Below the pieces are notes generated by a model. It saw nothing but the letters and a program-made list of their open reading frames with translations, was not told the origin of the DNA and searched no databases. A stretch of 64,000 bases of DNA, taken from Caldichromatium japonicum. GTDB taxonomy: Bacteria > Pseudomonadota > Gammaproteobacteria > Chromatiales > Chromatiaceae. Positions 36,683 through 47,300 of this stretch are shown here, one piece after another; the stretch's first letter is position 1; each line of letters begins with the position of its first letter. The stretch covers positions 1,409,155 to 1,473,154 of the forward strand of contig NZ_CP048029.1 of NCBI RefSeq assembly GCF_011290485.1. Reading direction: 5' to 3'. The translations under genes and the position numbers were made by a program.

Positions 36683-38041
36683 CTATGCATCCACCGCAAG
36701 CGGCCTTGCCCAGAGGTCATGCGCATCCGTATCTATGACCTCGACCTCCATGAAATCGCCCGGGGCGATCTCCCAAGCGCCCTCGATGATCACCTGGCCA
36801 TCGATCTCGGGGGCATCGCCATAGCTCCGGGCGATGACTGCATCCTCCTCGACGCGATCGACGAGGACGGTCAGACGCTGGCCGAGACGGCCGGCAAGCT
36901 TGGAGCGACTGATCTCGGCCTGGAGCGTCATGAGTCGTTCGAGTCGCTCTTGTTTGACAGGTTCAGGAACGGAAGCTGGCAGATCATTGGCCGCGGCCCC
37001 CACGATCGGTGAATAGGTAAAACACCCAACCCGGTCGATCTGGGCGGCGCGTAAAAAGTCCAGAAGCATTCCAAAATCATCATCGGTCTCGCCGGGAAAA
37101 CCGACGATGAAGGTACTACGTACCACCAGCTCGGGACACAATGCCCGCCACTTTTCCAGACGCTCCAAAATCCGTTCAGTTGCCGCAGGTCGGCGCATCG
37201 CGCGCAGGATTTTGAGGCTGGCATGCTGCAGGGGCATATCCAGATAAGGCAGGATCAGCCCCTCTGCCATCAGTTCAACCAGCTTATCGAGCTGTGGATA
37301 TGGATAGACATAATGCAACCTGATCCAGGCAGGCAGCTCCCCAAGCGCCTGCGCGAGATCGAGGACATGGGTGCGCAGCGGCTGGGTAGCCCAGAAATCG
37401 GGTCGGTATTTCAGGTCCTGACCATAGGCAGCTGTGTCCTGTGCGATCACCAAGATCTCGCGCACCCCAGACTCCACCAACTGGCAGGCCTCTGCCAAGA
37501 CCTCACCGATCGGACGGCTGACCAAGGGACCGCGTAGGCCGGGGATGATGCAAAAGCTACAGCGATGATCACAGCCCTCAGCGATCTTGAGATAGGCGTA
37601 ATGACGCGGGGTCAGACGCAGACTGCGCTGGGGGATCAGATTGCACAAAGCGCTTTGCAGTGGCGGCAGCCGCTCATGCACTGCGGCCATGACCGCCTCT
37701 AGGTCACGCGGACCAGTGATTGCCAGGACCTCGGGATAATGCGTGCGGATCAGTTCAGCGCGCGTCCCCAGGCAACCGGTCACGATCACCCGTCCATTCT
37801 CTTCCAGTGCCTCGCCGATCACTGCAAGTGACTCATCGACCGCAGGCTCGATAAAGCCGCAGGTATTGACGATCACGAGATCGGCTTGATCCAGGTCGGA
37901 CTGCAAGCTATAGCCCTCGGCGCGCAGGCGCGACAGGATCAGCTCTGAATCGACCGTTGCCTTGGGGCAGCCGAGGCTGATGAAGGCGATCTTCGAGGGC
38001 TGCTCGGTAGGAGCAGGATGGTGCAAAGTCAGTCCAGCCAT
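36683..38041 (-). CDS. rimO: Ribosomal protein S12 methylthiotransferase RimO
   Basis: RimO is a radical-SAM enzyme that adds a methylthio group to Asp88 of ribosomal protein S12. The 452-residue form from ATG 38041 has the MTTase N-terminal domain (IAFISLGCPKATVDSE, VNTCGFIEPAVDES, VTGCLG), the radical-SAM cluster CDHRCSFC and a C-terminal TRAM domain. The three N-terminal cysteines for the second cluster are present. The frame continues 54 codons upstream without similarity, so that part is not coding. Confidence 0.95.
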   Translation of the reverse strand: MAGLTLHHPAPTEQPSKIAFISLGCPKATVDSELILSRLRAEGYSLQSDLDQADLVIVNTCGFIEPAVDESLAVIGEALEENGRVIVTGCLGTRAELIRTHYPEVLAITGPRDLEAVMAAVHERLPPLQSALCNLIPQRSLRLTPRHYAYLKIAEGCDHRCSFCIIPGLRGPLVSRPIGEVLAEACQLVESGVREILVIAQDTAAYGQDLKYRPDFWATQPLRTHVLDLAQALGELPAWIRLHYVYPYPQLDKLVELMAEGLILPYLDMPLQHASLKILRAMRRPAATERILERLEKWRALCPELVVRSTFIVGFPGETDDDFGMLLDFLRAAQIDRVGCFTYSPIVGAAANDLPASVPEPVKQERLERLMTLQAEISRSKLAGRLGQRLTVLVDRVEEDAVIARSYGDAPEIDGQVIIEGAWEIAPGDFMEVEVIDTDAHDLWARPLAVDA

Positions 38042-38162
38042 GATAAGGAATCGGTGCAGATTGCGGAACGTGCGGATATGGTTGAGGATAGCGCCCCGGG
38101 GCGACTCAGCCCAGGTGCTCGCCCTCGGATCGACACCAGGATACACGCCATCGGAGCATTTT

Positions 38163-38300
38163 ATGAAAGGTTGTAAGCTCTGTCGGTATAGTCGGGTCTG
38201 CAACGATCTCCCCGGGATCTGTATCCTGATCCCTTATGTCACCATTGCGATCGTGGTGATCGCCGTGGGGTATCTATTCGTAACCCAAGAACTCCTTTAG
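38163..38300 (+). CDS. 45-residue membrane peptide with four cysteines
   Basis: The ATG at 38163 opens a 45-codon frame: MKGCKLCRYSRVCNDLPGIC, then a hydrophobic helix of about 20 residues (ILIPYVTIAIVVIAVGYLF) and a short polar tail. Cysteines at 4, 7, 13 and 20 give a CxxC-x5-C-x6-C pattern, suited to a metal or Fe-S site next to the membrane. The family is not recognised. It runs divergently from rimO, starting 121 bases beyond the rimO start. Coding potential is supported by the clear cysteine-plus-helix architecture but not by homology. Confidence 0.55.
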   Translation: MKGCKLCRYSRVCNDLPGICILIPYVTIAIVVIAVGYLFVTQELL

Positions 38301-38335
38301 GGATCAGCTCTGTGATCCGCAAAGGCCCTCACCCT

Positions 38336-38379
38336 ATATATCCAGACCTTCTACAAGATATATCCAGACCTTCTACAAG
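38336..38379. repeat. 22-bp direct tandem repeat
   Basis: The unit ATATATCCAGACCTTCTACA plus AG occurs twice in a row, at 38336-38357 and 38358-38379, in the non-coding gap between the 45-residue peptide gene and IS630 copy 4. Origin unknown. Confidence 0.8.
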
Positions 38380-38510
38380 AAAGGTCGTGGATTGAGTGTG
38401 CAGAGGTCTTACCTGCGCTGCCCCATCTAACCGAGCAGCGTGCTCTGTCTTCTCGTTGACATCCTCTCTGCCTTGATGGCTGGCCCTTGTCGCCCACTGG
38501 CTTAAATTTC

Positions 38511-39451
38511 TTGATAAGAAACACATGCTTTTGAAATTGAGTGAGCTGTCCAGATGTCGTGGGCATGGAAAGACGAGACATGAGATTGCTGTCGTTTGCG
38601 GCGCGCGAAGAGCGGCGGCGTGGCTGGAGGTATGAAGCGATAGGCGCGCAGAGGGGATTGTTGGGCGCAGGGGTGTTCGACATCTGCAAAGGCTATGGGC
38701 GCGAAGGGGCCCAAGGACAAGGGGGGTGGGCGCAAGGTGGGCGAGAAGCGGGCGCTGTTGGCGGAGCAGGACGCCCAGATACGCAAGCTCATGTGCGACG
38801 GGACACCGGATGAGCTGAAGCTGCCGTTTGCGCTGTGGAGCCGGCAGGCGGTGCGGCAGTTGATCCTCGGCTGTTTTGGCATCGAGCTCAGGCCGCAGGG
38901 GGAGGGCAAGTACATGGCGCGCTGGGGATTGACGCCCCAGAAACCGATTCGGCGCGCCTATGAGCAAAGCCCGCCGGCGGGCAAGACGCCCGAGATTCGC
39001 GTCACGCACCGTCGCGAAGGCCTGTCGGTGATCTCGACGCTGACCAACCGCGGCAAGGTGCGTCGGAAGGCGTTCGCGGGGGCGATGAACGCCGACATCC
39101 TGATCGACTTCATGAAGCGGCTCGTCAAGGACGCCAGGGGCAAGAAGATCTTCCTCATCCTCGACAACCTGCACGTGCATCACACCAAGCCGGTCAAGGC
39201 CTGGCTGGCTGCATGCGCCAATCAAATCGAGGCCTCCTCCCTCCCCCCCTACAGCCCAGCACTGAACCCCAACGAGATGCTCAAGGCCACCATCACCGCG
39301 CAGGCGCCCTCCCGCGCCAAGGACGATCTGAAGAAGGCGACCGTCAGCCACCTGCGCCGCCTTCTCAATTCCCCCCAACGCATCATGCGCTACTTCCAGC
39401 ATCCCAAGCTCCATGATGCCGCGTAATATAAGTTCATTGGTTTCGGATCAA
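38511..39451 (+). mobile_element. IS630-family element, copy 4 (internally deleted)
   Basis: Both terminal repeats are recognisable. The right end is the long type with the normal transposase stop (FQHPKLHDAA). The large deletion at the CAAGACG repeat that removes the first catalytic aspartate has the same junction as in copy 3, and the 8-bp frameshifting deletion is also shared. The left flank is TC, not TA, unlike the other copies with a left end, so this junction was probably altered or recombined. The element ends 64 bases before the phosphoketolase ATG. Confidence 0.92.
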
Positions 39452-39515
39452 TAAGTGTTCATCATCGGCTGCTATCCTGAGGGGGACCCGATCCTCGATT
39501 CCCAGGAGCACAGCG

Positions 39516-41894
39516 ATGAACAGCCAGGCCGAAGCCACTCCCCTATTAACCCCCGAGCTCGACCAGCTCCATGCCTACTGGCGCGCCTGCTGCTATCTGG
39601 CTGCCGGTATGATCTATCTGCGCGACAATCCTTTATTGCGCGAGCCTTTGCGTCCAGAGCACGTGAAACGCCGGCTGCTCGGGCACTGGGGATCGAGCCC
39701 CGGGCTCTCATTCATCTATGTCCATCTCAATCGGCTGATCCGCACTCGCAATCAGGAGATGATCTTCTTGGCTGGACCTGGGCATGGGGCCCCTGGGGTC
39801 TTGGCGCCTGTCTATCTCGAGGGGACCTATTCCGAGGTCTATCCCGACAAGGGACAAGACCTCGAGGGGCTCAAGCGGTTTTTCAAGCAGTTCTCCTTCC
39901 CTGGGGGGATCGGGTCGCACTGTACCCCAGAGCTCCCTGGCTCGATCCATGAGGGCGGTGAGCTCGGATATTCGATCTCGCATGCCTTCGGCGCCGCCTT
40001 CGACAACCCTGAGCTCCTGGTCGCCGTCGTCGTCGGCGATGGCGAGGCCGAGACCGGACCTCTGGCCACTTCTTGGCATTCCAATAAATTTTTGAACCCC
40101 ATCCGCGACGGGGTGGTACTGCCGATCCTCCATCTCAACGGCTATAAGATCAACAACCCGACGATCCTCTCGCGCATCCCGAACGAAGAGCTCGCCTGTC
40201 TCATGCGTGGCTACGGCTGGGTACCCTATTTCGTCGAGGGCGAGGACCCCACGCGCATGCATCAACAGATGGGCGCGACCCTAGAGCAGGTCCACGACCA
40301 GATCCGAGCGATCCAACAAGAGGCGCGTACGACCGGTAAAACCCAGCGCGCCCATTGGCCGATGATCGTCCTGCGCACCCCCAAGGGCTGGACAGGGCCC
40401 TCCGAGGTCGATGGGCACAAGGTCGAGGGCTTTTGGCGTGCACATCAGGTGCCTCTCGCCGATGTCCATGAAAACCCAGAACATCTGCGCCAGCTCGAAG
40501 ACTGGTTGAGGAGCTATCGACCCGATGAGTTGTTCGACGCCGAAGGGCGCCTCATCCCCGAGCTTAAGGCGCTTGCACCCAAGGGGCAGAGACGTATGAG
40601 CGCTAACCCCCATGCAAATGGTGGACTGTTGCGCCGCGCCCTGCGCCTACCAGACTTTCGGGATTATGCCATCCCCGTTCCCAAACCTGGCACGACCCAC
40701 CATTTCAATACTAAACCCACAGGCACCCTGTTACGCGATGTGATGGTCAAGAATCCGACCAATTTCCGCGTCTTTGGCCCAGACGAAAACACCTCGAACA
40801 AGCTCGATGCGATCTATGAGGCGAGTAAAAAGCTGTGGTTATGCGACTTTCTACCTGAGGACGCCGATGGCGGCGAGCTGGCGCCTGACGGTCGGGTCAT
40901 GGAAATGCTCTCCGAGCATACCCTCGAGGGCTGGTATGAGGGTTATGTGCTCACCGGTCGCCACGGATTTTTTGCGACCTATGAGGCCTTCGTCCATATC
41001 ATCGACAGCATGTATAACCAGCATGCCAAATGGTTGGCGATCAGTCGCGAGATCCCCTGGCGCGCCCCGATTGCATCATTGAATCTTTTGATCACCTCGA
41101 CCGTCTGGCGCCAGGACCACAATGGATTTACCCATCAGGATCCAGGTTTTTTGGATGTGGTGATCAATAAAAACCCGCGGGTGACGCGCATCTATCTGCC
41201 GCCGGATGTCAATTCCCTGCTTTCGACCGTCCATCATTGTTTACAGAGCCGAGACGACATCAATGTTATCGTCGCAGACAAACAGAACCATCTCCAATAC
41301 CTAGACGTGGATGCCGCGATCAAACACTGCACCAAAGGGATCGGGATCTGGGAGTGGGCGAGCAATGACCAGGGGGCCGAACCAGATGTGGTGATGGTCG
41401 GCTGCGGTGACATCCCGACCAAGGAGGCACTCGCCGCCACCGCCCTATTGCGCGAGCATTTTTCCGATATTAGGATCCGCTTCATCAATGTAGTGGATCT
41501 CTTCAAGCTCCAGCCGCCGCGTGAGCATCCGCATGGCCTGTCCGATGCGGATTTCGATAGCCTATTCACCAAGGATAAGCCGATCATCTTCAATTTCCAC
41601 GGCTATCCCTGGCTGATCCATCGCTTAGCCTATCGGCGCACCAATCACAAAAACCTCCATGTGCGTGGCTATAAGGAGAAGGGCAATATCAATACCCCAT
41701 TGGAACTTGCCATCAACAACGAGATCGACCGCTTTAGTCTGGCCATCGATGTCATCGACCGTGTCCCCAGGCTCCAGGTCGCTGGCGCGCATATCAAAGA
41801 AAAACTGCGCGACATGCAGATCGAGTGCCGCAACTATGCCTATGAGCATGGGATCGACAAGCCCGAGTTCGATCAATGGGCGTGGCCATTCTAA
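39516..41894 (+). CDS. xfp: Phosphoketolase (xylulose-5-phosphate/fructose-6-phosphate)
   Basis: This is a TPP-dependent 792-residue enzyme, usual family length, that splits xylulose-5-P or fructose-6-P with phosphate to acetyl-phosphate. Typical blocks are [47 protein letters not shown], the TPP site [20 protein letters not shown] and [14 protein letters not shown]. In a Calvin-cycle organism it offers a carbon-saving way to acetyl-CoA. SD-like GGAG lies 10-13 bases before the ATG. IS630 copy 4 ends 64 bases upstream, so the native promoter may be replaced. Confidence 0.95.
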   Translation: MNSQAEATPLLTPELDQLHAYWRACCYLAAGMIYLRDNPLLREPLRPEHVKRRLLGHWGSSPGLSFIYVHLNRLIRTRNQEMIFLAGPGHGAPGVLAPVYLEGTYSEVYPDKGQDLEGLKRFFKQFSFPGGIGSHCTPELPGSIHEGGELGYSISHAFGAAFDNPELLVAVVVGDGEAETGPLATSWHSNKFLNPIRDGVVLPILHLNGYKINNPTILSRIPNEELACLMRGYGWVPYFVEGEDPTRMHQQMGATLEQVHDQIRAIQQEARTTGKTQRAHWPMIVLRTPKGWTGPSEVDGHKVEGFWRAHQVPLADVHENPEHLRQLEDWLRSYRPDELFDAEGRLIPELKALAPKGQRRMSANPHANGGLLRRALRLPDFRDYAIPVPKPGTTHHFNTKPTGTLLRDVMVKNPTNFRVFGPDENTSNKLDAIYEASKKLWLCDFLPEDADGGELAPDGRVMEMLSEHTLEGWYEGYVLTGRHGFFATYEAFVHIIDSMYNQHAKWLAISREIPWRAPIASLNLLITSTVWRQDHNGFTHQDPGFLDVVINKNPRVTRIYLPPDVNSLLSTVHHCLQSRDDINVIVADKQNHLQYLDVDAAIKHCTKGIGIWEWASNDQGAEPDVVMVGCGDIPTKEALAATALLREHFSDIRIRFINVVDLFKLQPPREHPHGLSDADFDSLFTKDKPIIFNFHGYPWLIHRLAYRRTNHKNLHVRGYKEKGNINTPLELAINNEIDRFSLAIDVIDRVPRLQVAGAHIKEKLRDMQIECRNYAYEHGIDKPEFDQWAWPF

Positions 41895-41946
41895 GCCATA
41901 CATTGCAGGATCTTAGGGCTTGACTTTTTCCAAGACCTAGACAAAG

Positions 41947-41974
41947 CCTCCCTCCCGATGCTGCGGGAGAGAGG
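41947..41974. terminator. Possible terminator hairpin after phosphoketolase gene
   Basis: CCTCCCTCCCG and CGGGAGAGAGG pair with one mismatch around a 6-base loop, 53 bases after the xfp stop. No clear T-run follows. The rest of the gap to mlaA (to 42167) is AT-rich and without recognisable genes. Confidence 0.4.
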
Positions 41975-42167
41975 ATCGAGGTATAAAAGAATGGCAGCGT
42001 AAGTATCATCAATCCATTTTGTTTCAATCGAAAACCTTCTGTTGAGAAGGTGTCTCCATCAATGAATACCATAAATAAAGATTTCAGAAAATTCTATTAT
42101 TCTCATCTTTAACGGCAAAGAGCATTTTCATGCCGCTTTACCGAAGCAAGGAGAGGACTCAGAAAAA

Positions 42168-42923
42168 TTAGAATTGCACATCTTTCCATAAGTCCGGCTG
42201 TTCGGCATCGGCGGGAGGATGGCCGTCGTAAACCAGGTTTTGCCGGCGCTGGAGATAAACGTCGCGCACAAAGGGATAGGGATCCCAGGCAATTGTCTCC
42301 AAAAGCCGAGTGGTCTTGAGCAGATCGGCACGCTGGTCGATCACTTTTAGGTCGGCAGAAGTCCAGCGCACCCAGTCATCCCTGATCCAAAACACGGGAT
42401 CGAGAAATAGGTCGGCTCCCATGCCGATCGATTCACGCATTGTGCTCGGACCCAGCAGGGGCAAAACCAGATAGGCGCCAGGTTCAACCCCCCAATAGCC
42501 CAGGGTTTGACCGAAATCCTCCTTGTAGCTCGGCAGACCGACATTGGTAGCAACATCGACAAATCCCAAAAAACCAACGGTCGAATTGATGAAGATACGC
42601 CCGACGTCACTACCTGCGCGTGCCATCTTGAACTGCAGGACATTATTTACAGCCGAGCCAACATCAGCGAGATTGTTAAAAAAGTTAGTAATCCCGCGAT
42701 TGACCGGCTCAGGTGTCAGTCTTTGGTATGCGCGCGCAACCGGCTGAACCAAGCTATGGTCAAAATCGCGATTAAAACGAAAGACCACTCGGTTAAAGGG
42801 TTCTAGAGGATCGCGCGGATTGGGGACACGTTCAGGCTGTGATGTACAGCCAACTAAGAGCATCAACAGTGTCAGGGAGGCTGCGGCTGCGCGTTGCCGC
42901 CAGGTTCGATGCAGAATCGTCAC
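42168..42923 (-). CDS. mlaA: MlaA (VacJ) outer-membrane lipoprotein
   Basis: MlaA removes misplaced phospholipids from the outer leaflet of the outer membrane and hands them to MlaC. The 251-residue precursor has a lipobox L-L-V-G-C near residue 26, then the family blocks DPLEPFNRVVFRFNRDFD, NRGITNFFNNLADVGSAVNN, GRIFINSTVGFLGFVDVA and FGQTLGYWGVEPGAYLVLPL. The start is GTG at 42923. The mlaFEDCB transport genes are not adjacent. Confidence 0.95.
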   Translation of the reverse strand: MTILHRTWRQRAAAASLTLLMLLVGCTSQPERVPNPRDPLEPFNRVVFRFNRDFDHSLVQPVARAYQRLTPEPVNRGITNFFNNLADVGSAVNNVLQFKMARAGSDVGRIFINSTVGFLGFVDVATNVGLPSYKEDFGQTLGYWGVEPGAYLVLPLLGPSTMRESIGMGADLFLDPVFWIRDDWVRWTSADLKVIDQRADLLKTTRLLETIAWDPYPFVRDVYLQRRQNLVYDGHPPADAEQPDLWKDVQF

Positions 42924-43141
42924 TCGATGAATCCTATTCGGTGACTCGAAAGATGTCAGTCATCCTATCACAGGTCATCCTACCCCAGAGATATCTGCGA
43001 CACTCCAGTGTTCCTCTCTCCCCCCTATCCTAGCCGACCGCCCTTTCTCAACAATGTGTCCTCTGAGCGTTCCTGTTCCTCTGTTCATGGCATCGGTATC
43101 TTGCCATTGGCAGAAACAGCGCCGCAACCTATGCTGTCGCC

Positions 43142-43813
43142 ATGAACGACCGATCCGATATCACCCCCAACATCGCCCAGCGCTTTCGCGGTTTTCTACC
43201 CGTGGTGGTCGATGTCGAGACTGCGGGCTTTGACCCCCAGCGTCATGCCTTGCTTGAGATCGCCGCGGTCATCATTCGCATGGGGCCGGATGGCCTCTTG
43301 CAACCTGGGCCGATCCTTGCCTGTCATGTGTTGCCCTTTCCCGGGGCTGAGCTTGACCCGCGTGCCCTGGCCTTTACCGGGATCACCGATCCACATCACC
43401 CCTTTCGCGGTGCGGTCACTGAACGCGAGGCCTTGGAACACATCTGCGCCCCCATCCGCAAGATGCTCAAATCAACGGGTTGCAAACGCGCTATCCTGGT
43501 CGGACACAACGCCCATTTCGACCTGACCTTTATCAAGGCCGCAGTCGAACGCACAGGCTACAAGCACAACCCTTTTCACAGCTTCAGCGTCTTTGACACC
43601 GTTAGCCTTAGCGGCTTGATGTTTGGGCAGACGGTACTAGCGAAGGCAGTCAGGGTAGCGGGGTTATCCTGGGATGCGAGCGAGGCACACTCTGCAGTCT
43701 ATGATGCCGAGCAGACTGCCCGTTTATTTTGTTTTATCGTGAACCGCTGGCAGGCACTTGACCGCGAACGCCTCTGGGAGCGCGCCCTCCAGGACAATGG
43801 CTCAAGCGCTTAG
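43142..43813 (+). CDS. rnt: Ribonuclease T
   Basis: RNase T is a DEDDh 3'-exonuclease that trims tRNA ends and other structured RNAs. The 223-residue protein has [21 protein letters not shown] (D and E of Exo I), [12 protein letters not shown] (Exo II) and [13 protein letters not shown] with H and D (Exo III), and matches the length of E. coli RNase T (215). It converges with grxD, the usual gammaproteobacterial neighbour. Confidence 0.94.
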   Translation: MNDRSDITPNIAQRFRGFLPVVVDVETAGFDPQRHALLEIAAVIIRMGPDGLLQPGPILACHVLPFPGAELDPRALAFTGITDPHHPFRGAVTEREALEHICAPIRKMLKSTGCKRAILVGHNAHFDLTFIKAAVERTGYKHNPFHSFSVFDTVSLSGLMFGQTVLAKAVRVAGLSWDASEAHSAVYDAEQTARLFCFIVNRWQALDRERLWERALQDNGSSA

Positions 43814-43844
43814 TAAAGCAGCGCCCACCGATGACGCAAGGCAC

Positions 43845-44177
43845 TCAATCCTGGCCTCCTGCCTTGGCAACCGCCTGCTCTAGCATGGGTTTCAGTTCGC
43901 CGCGGGCATGGAGCTCCAGGGTAATGTCACAACCGCCGATCAATTCGCCATTGACATAGATCTGGGGAAAGGTCGGCCAATTGGCAAAACGCGGCAGGTT
44001 TTCGTAGATCTCTGGGTCTTGTAGGACATTGACGTAGGCGAAAGGGACGCCGCAGTCCTTAAGGGCCTGGGCTGCGCGCAGCGAAAAGCCACACTGCGGG
44101 AACTGCGGCGTTCCCTTCATATAGATCACCACCGGATGGTTGCGGACCTGTTCGGCGATACGTTCCAAGACATCCAT
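43845..44177 (-). CDS. grxD: Monothiol glutaredoxin GrxD
   Basis: The 110-residue protein has the CGFS active site (TPQFPQCGFSLRA) and the WPTFPQIYVNGELIGGCDI block of monothiol glutaredoxins, which carry and transfer [2Fe-2S] clusters with BolA partners. It starts at ATG 44177 and shares the 17-base leader TTACAGGTGTTGTCATG with the GH57 gene at 25044. It converges on rnt. Confidence 0.95.
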   Translation of the reverse strand: MDVLERIAEQVRNHPVVIYMKGTPQFPQCGFSLRAAQALKDCGVPFAYVNVLQDPEIYENLPRFANWPTFPQIYVNGELIGGCDITLELHARGELKPMLEQAVAKAGGQD

Positions 44178-44354
44178 GACAACACCTGTAAATGTTGAAT
44201 TTCGGGGCCGAACTGGACACTGAGCTCAAGATCGGTGAGCTCAAGATCGGGCTGGGCAGTCCCCTTTTCAAGTTGTCAGCCGACCGCCAACAGGGTTCTA
44301 TCTTTTTACAAGATGCCCCTGTCAACCTGCAAATATGTACCTAGGACGCTCGCC

Positions 44355-47300
44355 ATGACCGATTGGCCGACTGGATTCATGGTTATCCAGGGCAACCGTA
44401 TGGAGGAACTGCGCTCGCTCATGGTGGCCTGGATGGGCCGCTATCCGCTGAAGCCGCTCGAAAACGAGGTGATCCTGGTACAAAGCAATGGGATCGCTCA
44501 ATGGCTCAAACTTGCCCTGGCAGCCATGCCCGATGGCACACTAGCAGGTGGTCAAGGGATCGCTACAGCCTTGGAGGTGACGCTGCCGGCGCGTTTCGTC
44601 TGGCGCGTCTATCGCGCTGTGCTCGGCGCGCTACCGGAGAGCTCACCCTTTGACAAGGGTCCGCTGGTTTGGCGGATCTATCGCTTGTTCGCCTGGCTAA
44701 ACGATCCCGATTCGTTACCTGAGCAGGGGCCAAACCTGGAGGCATTGTCGCCCCTACGCGCCCTGCTCGAACGCGCAGATGGAGTGACAAACGCGCGTCG
44801 GCGCTATCGGCTTGCTGAGCATCTCGCAGATCTATTCGACCAATATCAGGTCTATCGCGGCGACTGGCTGGAGGCCTGGTCAGGCGGCGATGACATCCTC
44901 ATCCGCGCCAACGGCGAACGGTCTGGGCTTCCGCCCGATCTGTCCTGGCAGCCGGCATTATGGCGGGCGCTCTCCACCGATATCCTCGCCTCCCTAACAA
45001 AAGGGACAGACAAATTTGCAGGATTGACTAAGGCCAGCCGCGTTGCCGTCCATCGCGCTTTTTTAGCCGAGGCACATACCTTAAGCCCGCGTTTCCAATC
45101 CGCTTGTCTGCCGCGGCGGGTGATCGTCTTCGGCCTCTCTGCCCTGCCTCAGCAGACCCTAGAGGTCCTGGATGCAGTTGCTCGGGTCTCCCAGGTGCTC
45201 CTGTTCGTCCTTAATCCCAGTCGCCATTATTGGGGCGATCTGATCGAGGGGCGCGATCTGTTTCGCCGTCCCTATAAGCGCAACTCAGCACGCAAGCTGC
45301 CCAAGGATCTGGATGAGACCAGCCTCCATCTCCACGGCCATCCGCTATTGGCGGCTTGGGGGCGGCAGGGGCGCGATTATCTGCGTCTGCTCGATGCCCA
45401 TGATGAGCGTACCCGCTATGAGACCCATTTCACCGATCTTGCGGGGAGAGCAGAGGGTATCGATCTGTTTGCCTCACCTGGCACGGGTTGTCTGCTCCAT
45501 CAGCTCCAGGACGACATCCTAGAGCTGCGCTCGCTCACCGAGCGCCAGCACCTCCAGTCGGTCATCGACCCTGAGCGCGATCGCAGTCTTGAATTCATCG
45601 TCGCCCATCATCCCCAGCGCGAGGTCGAGGTCTTGCACGATCGACTGCTTGCCGAGCTGGACCAGGCGGCGACGAGCGCACGACCGCTCGAGCCGCGCGA
45701 GGTACTGGTGATGGTGCCCGATATCTCCATATATGTGCCGCATATCCAAGCGGTCTTCGGCCGCCTGGAGCGGGATGATCCACGCTATATCCCCTTTAAG
45801 ATCACGGATCAGAGCGAGCGCCGGCAAAACCCGTTGCTGATTGGCTTCGAGCATCTCATCAACCTGCCACATGCCCGCCTCACTGTCAGTGAGGTCTTGG
45901 ATTGGCTCGACATCCCAGCGTTTCGCGCTCGCTGCGGGCTCGACGAGACAGCGCTCGCGACTCTGCATCATTGGATCGGCGGGGCCAATATCCGCTGGGG
46001 ATTGAATGGCGAACACCGGACTGCCCTGGGATTCCCCGAGGGTTTGAGCCAGCATACTTGGCATTTTGGCCTCGAGCGCCTGCTGCTAGGTTTTGCCAAT
46101 GGGTCTGCCGGGCCCTGGCGGGGAATCGAACCCTATGCAGCCATCGGCGGACTCGAGGCGGCGCTCTTGGGCCCGCTGACCGAACTGATCGCGCGCCTAC
46201 GGCATTATTGGCGCATCTTGAGCCAAGCGCGCCCCGTCTCGGACTGGGCGGAGCTGGTCGCGGCCCTGCTCGATGATTTTTTCGTTGAGACCAATGAGAC
46301 AGAAGCGATCACGCTCGTCCGCATCATGCAGGCACTCGACGACTGGGCCGCCGAATGTGCCCAGGGCGGATTGGGTGATGAACCCCTCCCCTATGAGGTG
46401 TTTTGCGATGCATTCTTGCCGCGTCTCGACCAGCACCATTTGCAACAACACTTCGTCGGAGGGGCAGTCAATTTCGCGACCTTGATGCCGATGCGGGCCA
46501 TCCCATTCCGCCAGATCTGGATTCTAGGGCTCAACGACGGTGACTATCCGCGCCAACGTCGACCTTCAGATTTCGACCTGATGGCCACCGACTACCGCCC
46601 GGGGGATCGCTCGCGGCGCGATGATGATCGCTATCTCTTGCTTGAAGCGCTCCTGTCGGCGCGGGACAAGCTCGTCATCAGTTGGGTCGGACGCGATAGC
46701 CACGACACCGGTCCGCGCCAGCCCTCGGTCTTGGTGACCCAGTTGCGCGATCATCTCGCTGCGGGCTGGCGCTTGCCTGCGGGTCATGGGGGCAGCCTGG
46801 TCGAGGCCCTGACCACCGTCTATCCGCTGCAGCCTTTCAGCCTGTCCTATTTCAGCCCTCAGGCCAGCCCGCGGATCTTTACCTATGCCGAAGAATGGCA
46901 GGCCGCGCACGGATCGGGTGCCGAAGCCAAGACGGCCGAGAGGGCGCTCGCACCCTGGCGACCGGAGTCTCCGATCCGTCTGGACGAGCTTGCTGCATTT
47001 CTCCAATCGCCGGTCGATGCCCTCTTTCACCAACGGTTGCGCGTCCCTCGTGCCGATACCGCCCGTGCGCCCCTGGATGTCGAGCCATTTGCCCTTACTG
47101 GGCTCGAGTTCTGGCAGATCAGGGAGACGCTGATCGATCGCTGCTTCGTGCCAGGACTGAACCCTGATGAGCTCGCTGACCGCCTGCGCTCAGGCATCGC
47201 CAGCCTGCAGGCCCAAGGAAACCTCATGGACGGGCCGCTGGGCGAGATGATGGTTGCAGAGACCGCTGACGCACTAAGGGCACTCTATGCTAACTGGTCA

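Noticed and set aside
38041..38203. 54-codon extension of RimO
   Set aside because: No similarity to the family before MAGLTLHHPAP, and the extension overlaps the divergent small-peptide gene.
44235..44354. Extended RecC start
   Set aside because: The 40 upstream codons lack similarity and lie over the grxD promoter region; ATG 44355 gives a normal N terminus.
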